From: Fasciola hepatica
Taxonomy: Eukaryota > Platyhelminthes > Trematoda > Plagiorchiida > Fasciolidae
Assembly (NCBI GenBank): GCA_948099385.1
Contig: CANUEZ040000013.1
Location: 2,408,307-2,472,306, forward strand
DNA: 64,000 nt
Direction: 5' to 3'
Each line of letters opens with the position of its first letter. The stretch's first letter is position 1. This document shows, one piece after another, positions 46,914-58,164 of the stretch. The notes beneath the pieces were generated by a model, which saw only the letters and a list, made by a program, of their open reading frames with translations, was not told the DNA's origin and searched no databases. A program made the position numbers and the translations under genes.

Positions 46914-47756
46914 GACGTTTTACGTTCGCGGTTGGCAAGAGTGTACGAAATGCTTGCATCTCGTGACCTGTATTCTTCTGTCCTCATGATCAACTTGAGA
47001 TGGGATCAACTGGCTTTTCCTTCTCAACAGATAAATGTGAAGCACAACGAGATTTATCAGCGACGGATTCTTATATGAGCTTCATGAACTCGTTAATTTT
47101 ATCCTATTACACAGCTGGAACTCGGTTCACGTTTGTTTCTTCAAAATGAATATAGGTTGGTATTGGTAGTACGGGTTAGTGGCGCTCGGCCACCGATGAA
47201 ACAGATAAAACGCGTTGGAACCTGAGTTGACGGAAGCTATTTCAGGAAATGCACAACAGTCAACAGAATTTTCAAGACTGCACAACCAAGAAGACTACAG
47301 GTCGTAAAATATTCTAGTCTCCATTTAATTATGATTATCAGCTTTTATCCCCGTAATTTAAGTAGATTAAAACGCAATAAATGAGCATTCCATCATAGAC
47401 CGGATATTTCCCATTTCGTCTAAGCTGGAATACAATAGGAAAGGCAGATCTTGTTATTAAAAATCACTGGTCTGTTGAAGAAAACCCACGACTTAGACAC
47501 CGAGACCGACATTAATGAGTCTAAGAAGACGCCATCAAAATGGGCTTGGTGGAGAGCCTAGCCCTAGCTAGGATGTCTACCATTAAAGGTGACCCGCAGA
47601 TAATGAGTTGGAACCAAGGTCCAAGTGAATGACTTGTTCTGCTCGTGCAAGACCGATACTTGTCTATATGTTGTCTTACCAACGACGCTCACACGGGTAT
47701 AATTGTATACGCTAAAACGCAAATCGCTTGCATTTCAAAACTTGTAAAGTGCATAG
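46914..47756. other. Unassigned intergenic stretch upstream of MMS19
   Basis: No recognisable gene or repeat. Confidence 0.4.
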
Positions 47757-47905
47757 AGCCATGAGCGACTGAGACAAACCACAGACAATGTGTTCAGCTG
47801 CGTTCAGTATTAAAAATCAGTTTCCTTGTGGCGCAAAGACTTAACGGTAACAAGGACCACGGGGCAGACTGGCCTTGACTGAAAGCTGAGTGAGCGCGGG
47901 TACAC
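47757..47905 (+). repeat. Inverted repeat R4, left arm
   Basis: It matches the reverse complement of 49362-49503, sharing CAGCTGCGTTCAGTATT, AACAAGGACCACGG-GCAGAC and TTGA-TGAAAGCTGAGTGA-with small indels. Confidence 0.75.
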
Positions 47906-48879
47906 AAGGTAGGGACAACAGGGAATTCAGTGGGACTGATTATCGATTTCCATAGGACTGTTAGTTGCAGACATGTTGGTGGTACAGGAAAAATCAGCCG
48001 ACTGGACTGTTGACCATCATATCGTTCTTGATCGCAGCGATGTTAGATAATATTTAGAGGGTTCAGCTGGTTTATCTTTTTACCGGAAACAAAGAGAAAG
48101 CAAAGGAACCGTCGAAGATTCATGATCGCTAATACCGCACACCTCTCGGAGTGCATAAAGCCTTTACTTGGTTATCCGCAGAAAGTCATTAGCTTCATCG
48201 ACGCATGCTAATAAACAGATTTCAAGAAACGGGATCGGTCGCGGACAGAAATAAGTGCTGTTGACCTAAAACGGCCGAAATTCAATCTGTCCCGAGATTT
48301 TGGGAAACAATCCAAGCGATTCATTATAATAATCCGAGTACTGGTAAGCTAATGCCATCCATCTCGATCGTCCATAAACGGGATTTCACAAGAACACTAC
48401 TTTTACTCATTTGAGGAACGTCGTTTACGACTGCTACGGTTAGAGGATACAGACCGCCGCCTTCCGTTTTGCGCCTAGCACTTCGATCGAGATACTGTAG
48501 AAAACATTTCGTTCACCGACGAAGCCATATTCTACCAACGTAGAATGTAAACCAGACGATTTTACTGTTCACAAGAGAACCTTAGAGAATTTACCGTCGA
48601 ATGATGTCAACTAAATGCCAAAGAGAGGATTTAGGCAAGAATCCTCGAAGGGAACATTAGTGGTCCTTGAATTTTCGGATGTCACTGGTATATACAGCTT
48701 TCATTTCATTCATTCTGATTAGGAAAGTTGCATCCGAATATGTTGTAGAACTATCCAGCTCCTGTCGTAACGAAGATGACAAGACGAGTGAGGAACATCT
48801 GCATTTGAGCAGCCGAAAAATCCAAGTCCGTGAAGCATGTGCAACCGTTTATAGTCCTTTTTCAGGTCCATTCTGTAGC

Positions 48880-49197
48880 AATATTGATTCTCCGGCCACG
48901 TTGTGACCAATCGCCTGCGGAAATTAGCTCGATTCTTTTGCGCACTATTTCCGTTCGGCTGGTCCGACTGTTCCGTTTCACAGCCTGGTCGAATGCCCCT
49001 CGTATGGGTTACATTGCTGGTTGCCTCAGATCCCGCTGCATCCCATCTGCTAGTCCGTATGCCTCTTTTTGTCTGCTGTGAAATGCTTCCGGCATAATCA
49101 TCGTCTGTTCTTTGGCCAGTGGCTCCCGATTGGCTGGTCCGATCGGTTCGACACTCGCATCGCTCTGTTGCTACAGCATTCCCCGCCACACTACTTT
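48880..49197 (-). repeat. Dispersed repeat R5, copy 2
   Basis: The minus strand starts TGTGGCGGGGAATGCTGTAG and parallels 12575-12890. A minus frame of 209 codons (48719-49348) crosses it: hydrophilic, no recognisable domain. Confidence 0.6.
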
Positions 49198-49361
49198 GAA
49201 GGCAATGAAGCCAGTCGTACAAACCTGTTTCTAGTCCCCACAAGATGAAGCACAGGCAAGCTACACGACAAGCGTTCGGCAGCACACTGGCAACCTTTTG
49301 GAGAGTGGGGTAGAACAAACTGAATAACCCTCTAGGTCTCAAGATCAAAACCCGTTAAGCT

Positions 49362-49503
49362 ATCTGTGGTCCTCACTCAGTCACTCAGCTTTCAATCAAC
49401 GCCTGTCTGCGCCGTGGTCCTTGTGACCGTTGTCTTTGGGTCAAAAGTGAATTAAATTTCAATACTGAACGCAGCTGTGGTTTACCTCAGTGGCCTATGG
49501 TTT
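49362..49503 (-). repeat. Inverted repeat R4, right arm
   Basis: Inverted partner of 47757-47905, about 1.5 kb away. Together they could bound one element or be two independent insertions. Confidence 0.75.
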
Positions 49504-49855
49504 CAGGCCTTTTACGTTACCGACCTGTGAGCGATTTGGGTTGCAGCTTAGCATATGGGACGCACCGTATCCAGTTCATCATCTACTGTTGTCCGCTGTT
49601 ATGGCTATTATCCACGAAAGCACTTTATTGGCGAGAACCCTCTAAAAGTGGGGAAAGAAAGAAATCGAACGTGTCACCCATGTATGTGCACGTTATATGC
49701 CAACCGAATTTGAGGAGAGCAGTCACATGGAATGGATTTTTTAGATCTGTCAAAATACATCTTCATTCAGTGCAAATGCGCGGATTTTTTGGAACCAGAA
49801 GGTGTAACGCTCAGGGATAGATCGCAGTTCCCATATTCTCTAATATGTGTTAGTG

Positions 49856-50262
49856 TCTGCTTATACTGTCACTGAGCTGCGGCTCAGTCTTCTTTCTGTC
49901 TTCGCAGATCTTACACATGCAATTGCCACAAAAGAGCGCCGTATCCAGCATACCACATTTTTGACGATCTTGTCAACGTACCCTGTCAACCGGCCTTCCA
50001 GCGAACCCTGCCAGCATCTCTGCAGTCCTAATCAGTTGCGTGCTCTGTGTGAGCTGCACGAGTACAGAATACTGCGGTGTATCCTTTCGTTGTGGGAGCT
50101 GCGCAACGCTGACATAGATCGCCATTCTTATCTTCCCTAATGTAAGTGTTCCTGTCTGCTTATACACTTACCGAACTCCGGTTCATGGAGTTTGCCTAAT
50201 ATGTACCTGCAGACTATGCATGTGCAGCCCCCCACGGAAAAGCACTGCATCCAGCATACGAC
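49856..50262 (+). repeat. Diverged tandem duplication
   Basis: 49856-49957 and 50155-50262 share GTCTGCTTATAC, then CAC-TACCGA-or-GAGCT, CATG-GC-or-CAATT and ending GCATCCAGCATACG-like text, in the same order and about 300 bases apart. Confidence 0.5.
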
Positions 50263-50419
50263 AACAGATCAATGGGCGAAAGAGAACGGAAGAGAACAAC
50301 TCAGTAGTATATTTTAACTGTACTCTGGTAAAGCAGACGTACATATGTCTGTACAGGAGAAAAATTAAAAAAAAAAAAATGTGAAAGCAAAATAATGCTT
50401 TTTTGTTCTTAAGTGGAGC

Positions 50420-50959
50420 TTAGCAATCCACGTACAAACAAGAAATTTCCACATTTACCACTCCACATCTCCCATCATTCCACTTTTGTGAAAGGTCTTG
50501 ATAGCACTCGGCTGGGATGGAATTACCATCATTGTCATTATCGTCGCCGTCACCGTCACCATCACCACCACAGCCACACCGAGATGAATCTGGATCACTG
50601 TCGGCGGAGGAGCTTAACAGTTTCTCGCTCTGCTGGAATGCTGATCGAAAAACTGTGCTCAGCGGATAACTCAGTTGCTCCGACTGTTGCACGGTCTCTG
50701 TGGCATCCGGGACGGGTGGGATTGGACACCCAGTAGGCTGCTCTGTTTCCCGCCGACAAGCCGGACTCGTATTACATGAAATAATTTCATGGATGGGTGG
50801 TGCTCGATTACAGATGGCGGAAAACGCCCGCATCGGTGTTTTCTTGCCCATTGGGTACAGTGCAATCTGATGAGTTTGTCGGAATGGTTGATTCAAACTG
50901 GGAAGCGTGATCGTGCCTTTACTATGTAGTTCATCAAACGACGCCTGTTTGATGAAAAC
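50420..50959 (-). CDS. Unidentified gene, downstream (possibly last) exon
   Basis: The acceptor is CCTCATCAG and the frame stays open for 180 codons to a stop. The first 45 residues (VFIKQASFDELHSKGTITLP, then QIALYPMGKK) look like the last strands of a C2-type domain. The rest is low-complexity: Ser/Gln/Pro-rich, then an acidic Gly-Asp-Asn run encoded by a GGTGAC-like minisatellite at about 50519-50575. It pairs in phase with the 62-kb exon across an 11-kb intron. A donor inside the acidic run (GATG|GTAATT) could end the exon earlier. Confidence 0.5.
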   Translation of the reverse strand, partial: VFIKQASFDELHSKGTITLPSLNQPFRQTHQIALYPMGKKTPMRAFSAICNRAPPIHEIISCNTSPACRRETEQPTGCPIPPVPDATETVQQSEQLSYPLSTVFRSAFQQSEKLLSSSADSDPDSSRCGCGGDGDGDGDDNDNDGNSIPAECYQDLSQKWNDGRCGVVNVEISCLYVDC

Positions 50960-51389
50960 CTGATGAGGACAGAAGTAAATAGAAAACATCTGATGGACCG
51001 ATGCAGGGAGGAAATTAAAAGGACTACACATATGTATTCCGCAATTCGGATAACGGTGCCTTTAACACAACCGTCAGGATCTTCGAAAGTGCGAAAACTC
51101 ACAAAATGGGAGCTAAATCAACAATGACAGATGAGTAACGAATTCGATCTGAAAATCAGAGTACTTATTTGCCGCACCCAGCAATGCAACAGATTCCTCC
51201 ACCAACTACAGGATAATTTGTTCCAGTGTTTGGGAAAATCACAATCAATCCATGGATATGATCGAACGTTGCACGTCAAGGAATTGAGGATTACCAAGCT
51301 TTTCATACACCTCTGATCTGCAGTCACTGGCCCATCACCGGGCGGTTTCTTCATTATTTCTTTTCAACCGTTACTATTTTGGCTTTTAT

Positions 51390-51700
51390 TCTTCGGAGCT
51401 TACCTTGGCGGTTCCCCTTTCTGTTACCTCTACCTAGGCGGTCAGCCATCCTCACAGGGTTTCCGCCCCAGATATCGTATCTCTATCTCCCAACCTTTTA
51501 TCCCCATTGACTGCCGAAATGTGGAACACTCTACCACTTTTGTCTTCTCAACTACACAATCTTTCTTCAAAAGCAGTATCAACAAGCTGGTTCTGACGTG
51601 AATGTTCCCAAAACCCCTTTCTCACAGTACCTCTTCTGGCTATAGGGTTTACCCACCTACTTTAAATCACTTGGTGTAACTTAAAAAACACCTGCGTTTG
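51390..51700 (+). mobile_element. Non-LTR retroelement 3' end (CR1/Jockey-like)
   Basis: The plus strand reads, with a shift, AEMWNTLPLLSSQLHNLSSK, the typical C-terminal end of CR1/Jockey ORF2 (WN.LP....S...FK). It then has a short 3' region CTGGCTATAGGGT and an A-rich run. Confidence 0.6.
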
Positions 51701-51875
51701 ATCGGTTAGGGTTCCCGGTGTAAAATAATAACATGAACAAGAAATATACACTTTTTGAACAGCGAAAAGCCATTTCGACTCAACAAGGTGTGAGCATACA
51801 GCACTTGTAATTCTCCTAATTGCTCCTGTGTGTAAACAAGTCAGGCAGTGTTCACGAACGCGTTCGGAAAAGCGC

Positions 51876-52100
51876 CTACCTGTGCGATAATATTAGACAG
51901 CAAGAGATGAATGAATTGACAGACACAGAGACGGCAGAGTCTGGCACTCTTTCCTTCAGTAGAAAACCCACGATCGGGTTGGACGCGAACAGAACTTGTC
52001 GCTGGGCAGTGTAGAATGTTCTATCGATTGGTCCTGATAGATTCCGTTGAATAATTTTCGCTTCCGCATCCTCACAAGACGGCAAACACGCGCATCGGCC
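51876..52100 (-). mobile_element. Penelope-like element remnant (GIY-YIG linker)
   Basis: The minus strand reads AKIIQRNLSGPIDRTFYTAQ then VLFASNPIVGF and KERVPDSAVS. It is homologous to RRLSGMIGKRFYIAKLRVLF and LKDKVPDCAIP in the copy at 24.2 kb. Confidence 0.7.
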
Positions 52101-53129
52101 TCTTTGTAGCTCTTATTTGTAATTAGGACTTGTCAAGTGCCGCATTATAGTTATAGCCGAAGTCGTGAGTATTCGTCTCAAGAATCCTCTCCTTTGTGCT
52201 CTGAAATAATGCGTGCAAGCACTGAAGCTTTATTGGTACACTTTTTGTACCCGAACACGCATGCAACCCCTTGAACAGTCCACAATGTGAACGATTTAGC
52301 ATCACACAGACACACACACGAGCGCGCACACGCACACACAGGAGAGAGGAGAGACACAACAACCACGAAGACAAGCATGGATCGTCATTGCCCATTCTTC
52401 TCTTTGAGTCAAACATTTTATATATTGTTATGAGTACGAATGAATGAACACAAGCTTGTTCGTCACGCTGTTTTATCTCAATGAGTTCAGTAATACCCTT
52501 CGTTTACTGATAGGCTGCTTTGCGGTTTTAGTACCACTGAAATTCAGTCCTCCTCCAATACCACCTAGTATACCGCACAACATGCAGTGCATCAAAATCG
52601 AAAGTTAAAGGGTGAAATCCCATCACCTTTCCTTTTAAATGGTTAAATAAGCCTATCACAGTAATCACAGCACAAATTGTAGACGAACATAGGTTCTCGG
52701 TGATTTCATTCCCAAGCCATTACAATCACATTAGTAGAAAAATGAATCAATAAAAAGAATGGGGAAAAATGTCACTGAGTCGGTACGGAGAAAGAGGGAT
52801 GGAGGGCGGTACGGAAACACATGTGAACGACCGGATTCTGTAACCAATGATAATTAGCTTACGCCACTGCTGCACCCTACTGTGTGACACGGTTCAGCGT
52901 TGGCCATGGGAGTTGAAATGGACTAATTTTCACTGCGCACAAAGCTCAGGCTTCGAGAGGCGGATGATAATTGCCTCGGAAGTTGCTAGTATCCGAGGTC
53001 TAATTGCTCTTGACGTGTGTTGTAGGACTTGGTAGACAACTCTGAAGGCAGACTAAATTTCGATCGCACGCCCAGTTCCTACCAAGTGCGCAACGACAGA
53101 ACTTGATATCACTCCAGCGCCCTATGCCT
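52101..53129. other. Unassigned part of the C2-like gene intron
   Basis: 52418-52470 resembles the tail of the Penelope-like copy at 24537-24610. 52305-52350 is a CA/GA-rich simple stretch. Nothing else is recognisable. Confidence 0.4.
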
Positions 53130-54630
53130 AAGTCATCGTGGGTGTTCTTTGGTGCGTTTTGATAACTGTCTTGTCGTTCGACCTATGTGAGTTGCACCAC
53201 AGGCACACTTGTTTTGGTAAATGATCATGGATGAAGCCAATAAGGGTAGCTTATCTTTATTTTCACATTGGATTGTTAGTGGTGTAACGAACACGCATCT
53301 GATCTTGGCCGCATTGAAAATGGCTTTCACTGTGGTGCTCAGAATTCTGCTGACTCTATCAGCTGCGATGTCTCCCATGAAGGGGAGTCGAATGAATATT
53401 GGTTTTTTCCTACCTGTGGGATTCTCACTGGTTTGGTCTGTACAGTCCAATTTCTTTTGATAAATTTCTCGGGATAACCGTTGCTCAGTAGTGTTTTCCT
53501 TATGAGCGTTAGCTCAGCATTCAAGATGTTTCGCCCTGTGCAAGATACAGCGTATCAGATTAATTTTGTGACCAGATGGCACAAAACTGTGAAAATCCAT
53601 GCATTAGCACTTTCCTCTGGATCGATCCATCAGGACGTCTGACTGAGCATAAACCAAGGAACGGTAGGCGATCATCTTCCTACATTTCAGTGCCCAATTT
53701 GATTGCGGCGTGCGTTGTGTTGAATTCAAGTGACATTTCTGCATCTGTTACACAAAATATATCATCCACGTAAAGGTAGTAGTGGTCAAAATGGCTTATC
53801 GTTCCGGGCAATGCTTTACCATGAAAATGTCGGTAAGAAGTGGTCCAAGAGGTGAGACCATAGAAACTCCACCCTCCTGGCAATAATAAACGTTACTGAA
53901 TACGAATTGTACATTCAAAGTGGATTGAAGGATTAGTTGTCTTAGATGTGCCATCGGAATTCCTAGTGGTATCGTTTCTTCATCAATAAACGGACGAATG
54001 TAGTTTATTGTTTCAATCAACAGTGCATTTGTGAACAAAGAAATCACATCCAAAGAGAGCATTCTCTTCCCTTCAAAGTTCACATATTTCAGTACTTCAA
54101 TGAAGTGAAAAGTGTCTCGAAGTGTGGGCTTCGCCAGTCTCTGTCGTAAGGGTTCTAAAGGAGTAACCAACCACCGGGCTGTCGCGTGATATGCTGAGTT
54201 TGTGATGGGAACGATGGGGCAGAGGGGCAGTGCTTATTTATGAACTTTTGGAAGATCACATAAAGTCGGGGCAAGATAGAACCTACGGGCCTGAGGCTTT
54301 CAAAGAAGCTTCGTGATATATAACCCTGGTCCCTGAGACTCTCCAATGTATCACTGATTTCATTATCCGCCTTCTCTGTTTGATCTTTTTGTGAAACGTC
54401 ACGAGTGAACTTGGGATGATCGCACAGGAGGTCTGATACCTTGGCCACGCATGAGGCCCAGTCTGTGACAACAATATCACATCCTTTGTCAGGTCTGATC
54501 AGAGGATTTCGCGGATTTTGTTGTGTATTCTTAAGTGTATCACTGTCCTTGTTCGTTGGGAGGCCTTGGTTACGAACTAGATATCGCCGGCGTTGATAAC
54601 ATCCCGTGATAATGATCACTTGAGGCCGAA
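53130..54630 (-). mobile_element. Penelope-like element, nearly complete but broken
   Basis: Minus-strand order: RPDKGCDIVVTDWASCVAKV (54.5 kb), LRPVGSILPRLYVIFQKFIN, SLDVISLFTNALLIETINYI, LNVQFVFSNVYYCQEGGVSM, SPLGPLLTDIFM, LYVDDIFCVTDAEMS (intact YVDD), RLPFMGDIAADRVSRILSTT and KCACGATHIGRTTRQLSKRT (GIY-YIG). This is RT followed by GIY-YIG, the diagnostic order for Penelope-like elements. At least three frame breaks separate the parts. Confidence 0.92.
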
Positions 54631-55234
54631 TGCCTGTCCTACTAAATTCTCGAAAAGTATCTATAAGTTAACCTGGCTTTCTTTCCGACGTGGACAGCAA
54701 AGCATCGAACCAAGGTATAGAGTTTCAATCAAAATACGAACGGGGTGTAAGCCAGAGAAGTTATATACGTACCGTTCGAGTTCACTTGGGGACTGAGTTT
54801 CAGGTATAAGTTGACCCAGGATGCGAGAACTTGTTTTGCGAGAGGCTGTTTATGATCACGCGAGCGTATTCCAAAAGGTGGCGTCTGTCTTTTTCATCAA
54901 GTATTTTGGTGTGCAGTCGGTATCGAGACGGATTCTTTTCAAACACGATTATCGAAGATCTAATAGTAACCAGCTGATTAAGCATGACATTATAGTGCCT
55001 TGCTATTAAGATAAATCTGGCATCGAGGCAGATACTTCCACTAAGTAGTGAGATATTGATTACGCGTAGTACATTGACTGATGAAATCAACGGCACAATC
55101 AGACTCACAAATTCTGGTAGAAAACTTCAGAAACTGGTTTAGTTCCCGTGCCACCGTGGTCGAATTGTTTACAACTCGATCGTATTTTCATTGAAGTTTA
55201 TTCCAAGTTATTAGGCTTCTTGGGCGATCAATCG
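54631..55234 (-). other. Possible 5' part of the Penelope-like element
   Basis: A minus frame at 54800-55108 (IIVFEKNPSRYRLHTKILDE, then KDRRHLLEYARVI) lies just upstream of the RT and may be its N-terminal region. No specific motif confirms it. Confidence 0.3.
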
Positions 55235-55450
55235 TGACGTTTCACAAAAAGATCAAACAGAGAAGGCGGATAATGAAATCAGTGATACATTGGAGAGTCT
55301 CAGGGACCAGGGTTATATATCACCAAGCTTCTTTGAAAGCCTCAGGCCCGTAGGTTCTATCTTGCCCCGACTTTATATGGTCTTCCAAAAGTTCATAAAT
55401 GTGCAATGCCCCTTTATCGCAACGTTCCCATCACAAACTCAGCATACAAG
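55235..55450 (+). mobile_element. Penelope-like fragment, inverted copy of 54205-54405
   Basis: The plus strand carries DQTEKADNEISDTLESLRDQ, GYI, SFFESLRPVGSILPRLY, the same block as the minus strand at about 54.2-54.4 kb. Base-level similarity is high. Confidence 0.85.
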
Positions 55451-55479
55451 GTGACAGTTTGAGCTTCTTCGTATTATGC

Positions 55480-55620
55480 CTCAGATCATTTACCCAATTA
55501 GGAGGCGCCTTGTTGGATGACCAGAGACAGGTAATACAACACAATCTGAACCACTTGGCAAGATATGGTATGCACCCTGTATCTTCCAAGTGCGAAGTAC
55601 TTTTGCCAAGACTGTCAGGA
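55480..55620 (+). mobile_element. RTE-type fragment (family C)
   Basis: The plus strand reads VIQHNLNHLARYGMHPVSSK then CEVLLPRLSGA. It resembles the ELSRYGMCFVP-KCKAILQDY block at 57.0 kb. It abuts a family A fragment. Confidence 0.5.
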
Positions 55621-56720
55621 GCTTGTGTCTTCAGGATGTAGGCGTCGAACTAGGAAATAGTGAAAAGCTATGTGACCTAGATTACGCGGACGATGTTGCC
55701 TGCTTGTTCGAATGCACGGAACATGCTCAACGTGCATTAAATAGACTCTCAAGAGCTGTAACTCCATTCGGGATGCTTTTTGCACCTTCAAAGTGTAAGG
55801 TGATGTTACAAGACTGGACGTCAACGATTCCAAGCTTGAGGCTCGGTAGGGAGGTGCTGTCTGTTGTCGACCACTTCACCTACCTCGGTAGCCGCGTGAC
55901 GACGGATGGGGGCACAGTAGTAGAGGTGAGCACGCGTATATCCAAGGCTCGAGCCGCGTACGCTGGACTGAAGCACTTGTGGCGTCGATCGGATATTTCA
56001 CTGAAGTTGAAAGGCCGTGTATACTGTGTCGCAGTGCGTTCAGTTTTGTTGTATGGTTGCGAAACCTTGGAGTCTGCGTGCTGAAGATATTCGTCGTCTT
56101 GAGGTTTTCGACCACCGATGTTTGCATAGTATTGCTAAGATTGGGTGGAAAAGCCGTGTAAGCAACGATGAGGACAGAAAGCGAGTATTGGGTACTAATT
56201 CAGAGAACGTTCTGTCACAGCGCATCCAACTTAGTAGACTTCGTTGGTTGGGACACGTGTTACGTATGGCAAACACACGTCTACCATAGCGTGTCCTATT
56301 CTCCGTTCCTCCTAGGAAGTGGAAAAGACCACGTGGAGGTCAACAGATGACGTGGCAGCGAGGAATGAGAAAATCTACAGCAGTAGGTGCTTCACGTCTC
56401 TGTGGTTGGGGTCCAAAAGATCCATCTACCAGTTGGCTGGAGACACTGAAGGATATGGCAGCGAACGGTGAGCGGCGGCGATCGTGTTGTCACTTTCTGT
56501 CGAATCAGAATGATTGATCGATGTGCGTTTGTACAGTTAGACTGTGTATTCCGTCTGTTGGCTACTAGGGCATTCTTTCCTTTTCCCACCCATGTAGGTC
56601 CACTCCCTGTCCATCTTGTATATCCATACTTTCTAATTCAACGTGCAAAATGGCGAGAAAGGCAGTGATCAGTGAGGCTTACCCTTCTGTTTAACGCTGT
56701 ACGATGATGATGATGATGAT
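55621..56720 (+). mobile_element. RTE-type retroelement (family A), 3' part
   Basis: The plus strand reads VGVELGNSEKLCDLDYADDV, then ACLFECTEHAQRALNRLSRA, FAPSKCKVMLQDW, KLKGRVYCVAVRSVLLYGCE and, after a shift, SIAKIGWKSRVSNDEDRKRV and LGHVLRM. YADD is intact. It ends in six or seven ATG units (56701-56721). Confidence 0.9.
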
Positions 56721-56722
56721 GA

Positions 56723-56817
56723 CTGTCTACCACCAAAGTAACCCGTGATGAAGGGGATTCAAACCACGGACCTCCGAGATAGTAAGCAAAAGCTGTGAGC
56801 CACTCGACCCCCACCGA
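56723..56817 (-). mobile_element. tRNA-derived SINE, copy 2 (head and start of body)
   Basis: The minus strand matches the SINE at 16791: GTCGAGTGGCTCACAGC, CTCGGAGGTC, B box GGTTTGAATCC, then TTACTTTGGTGGTAGACAGT. It breaks off directly at the ATG-repeat tail of an RTE-A copy. Confidence 0.75.
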
Positions 56818-57690
56818 AGTCCGACAAGGTAGCCCGGCATCCCTTTTTCTTTTCAACCTAGCCATTGAGAATGTTCTGCGGAATATCTTATCTGGTCTTC
56901 TAAACAGTGGAGTCGAACTCCTTCTAGAGAAACAGTTTTCGACTTGGACTATGCCGATGATGTCGCCTTGCTGAGTGATAATACACGGGCAATAACACGC
57001 TTTGAACCGCTTGGCGATTGAGTTATCCAGATACGGTATGTGCTTTGTGCCTTGAAAGTGCAAAGCAATTTTACAAGATTATCAGGAGTCTGTGCCTGCA
57101 CTCACCCTTTGCAGTGATCAGCTTGAGTTAGTAGACAACTTTATGTACCTTGGGAGCTTGATAACAGCTGCAGGTGATGTTAGGGAGAAGGTCATCTCAC
57201 AAATACGGAGAGTAAAAGCAGCATTCGCAAACCTGCGACACCTGTGGTGCCACCGTGACATCCGGTTCTCTCTTAAGAGACCGGTTTACGTGTCCGCAGT
57301 TCGTAGTGTTTCACTCTACGGTTGCAAGACCTGATCACTTCACATTGAGGATGCTCGGTGTCTTTTTGTGTTCGAAAACCGGTGTGCCCGAATCACTGCT
57401 AGCGTCTGGTAGGACCATCGATTGAATAATGACGAGGCGCGTTGTCGTTTGTTGGGCATGGATAGTCGCCCTCTGACCGAAGCGATCGCTGTATACCGCC
57501 TCCGGTGGCTCCGTCATGTTTTGCTAATGCCTGTCCATTGTTTACTTTTCCGTGCTCTATTCGCATGTGCTGGACGAGGCTGGAAGAAACAATATGACGG
57601 TCAGATCATGACTTGGTGTAAGGGTGTAAAGAAGCTAGTATCAATACTGGGTTTGGTCGGTGCTTTCCGCCTCCGTGATTAGGAGCCAAG
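56818..57690 (+). mobile_element. RTE-type retroelement (family C), RT palm to C-terminus
   Basis: The plus strand reads FNLAIENVLRNILSGLLNSG, then after shifts QLELVDNFMYLGSLITAAGD, FANLRHLWCHRDIRFSLKRP, AVRSVSLYGCKT, RLRWLRHVLL and GRGWKKQYDGQIMTW. YADD is lost in a frameshifted stretch near 56950. It lies just beside the SINE head at 56723-56817. Confidence 0.8.
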
Positions 57691-57932
57691 GAACGAGGAT
57701 TGTCACTGACTGGAGACGTTGAGGAGCACGGATCAGAATGAAAGTCAGCAGAACGAATTATGTGCGATCTGTATGTCTGTCTGTCGAACTCTCGTGACCC
57801 ATAAATACAAAAATGTCATTCAGACAAACAAAATGACAAAACACATCAAAAAGTGTACGGTGAAAAAGGAAGGAAATCACTGGATTTTTTATCAGATGTC
57901 TCCGTTACTGTTCTGTACTCCCCTTCTCGTAC

Positions 57933-58048
<116 letters not shown>

Positions 58049-58164
58049 CATTACCGATCAGTATGCTTTCGTCGTGGTCGTCTATTTAGCTTATTCCCCA
58101 GGTATATTCGTCTCGGTTCTTATACGGTCTGCCGTGAACTGCACAATTTTCCAAATCCAACCAG

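Noticed and set aside
46790..46993. Coding first exon of MMS19 (frame ending ESEVCWVDAK)
   Set aside because: The phase fits, but no homology to MMS19 was seen, and its only ATG lies upstream of the TATA-like box. I kept the donor only as part of a possible untranslated exon.
48719..49348. 209-codon minus-strand gene
   Set aside because: It overlaps repeat R5 and reaches close to repeat R4. No domain is recognisable and the R5 copy at 12.6 kb does not preserve the frame.
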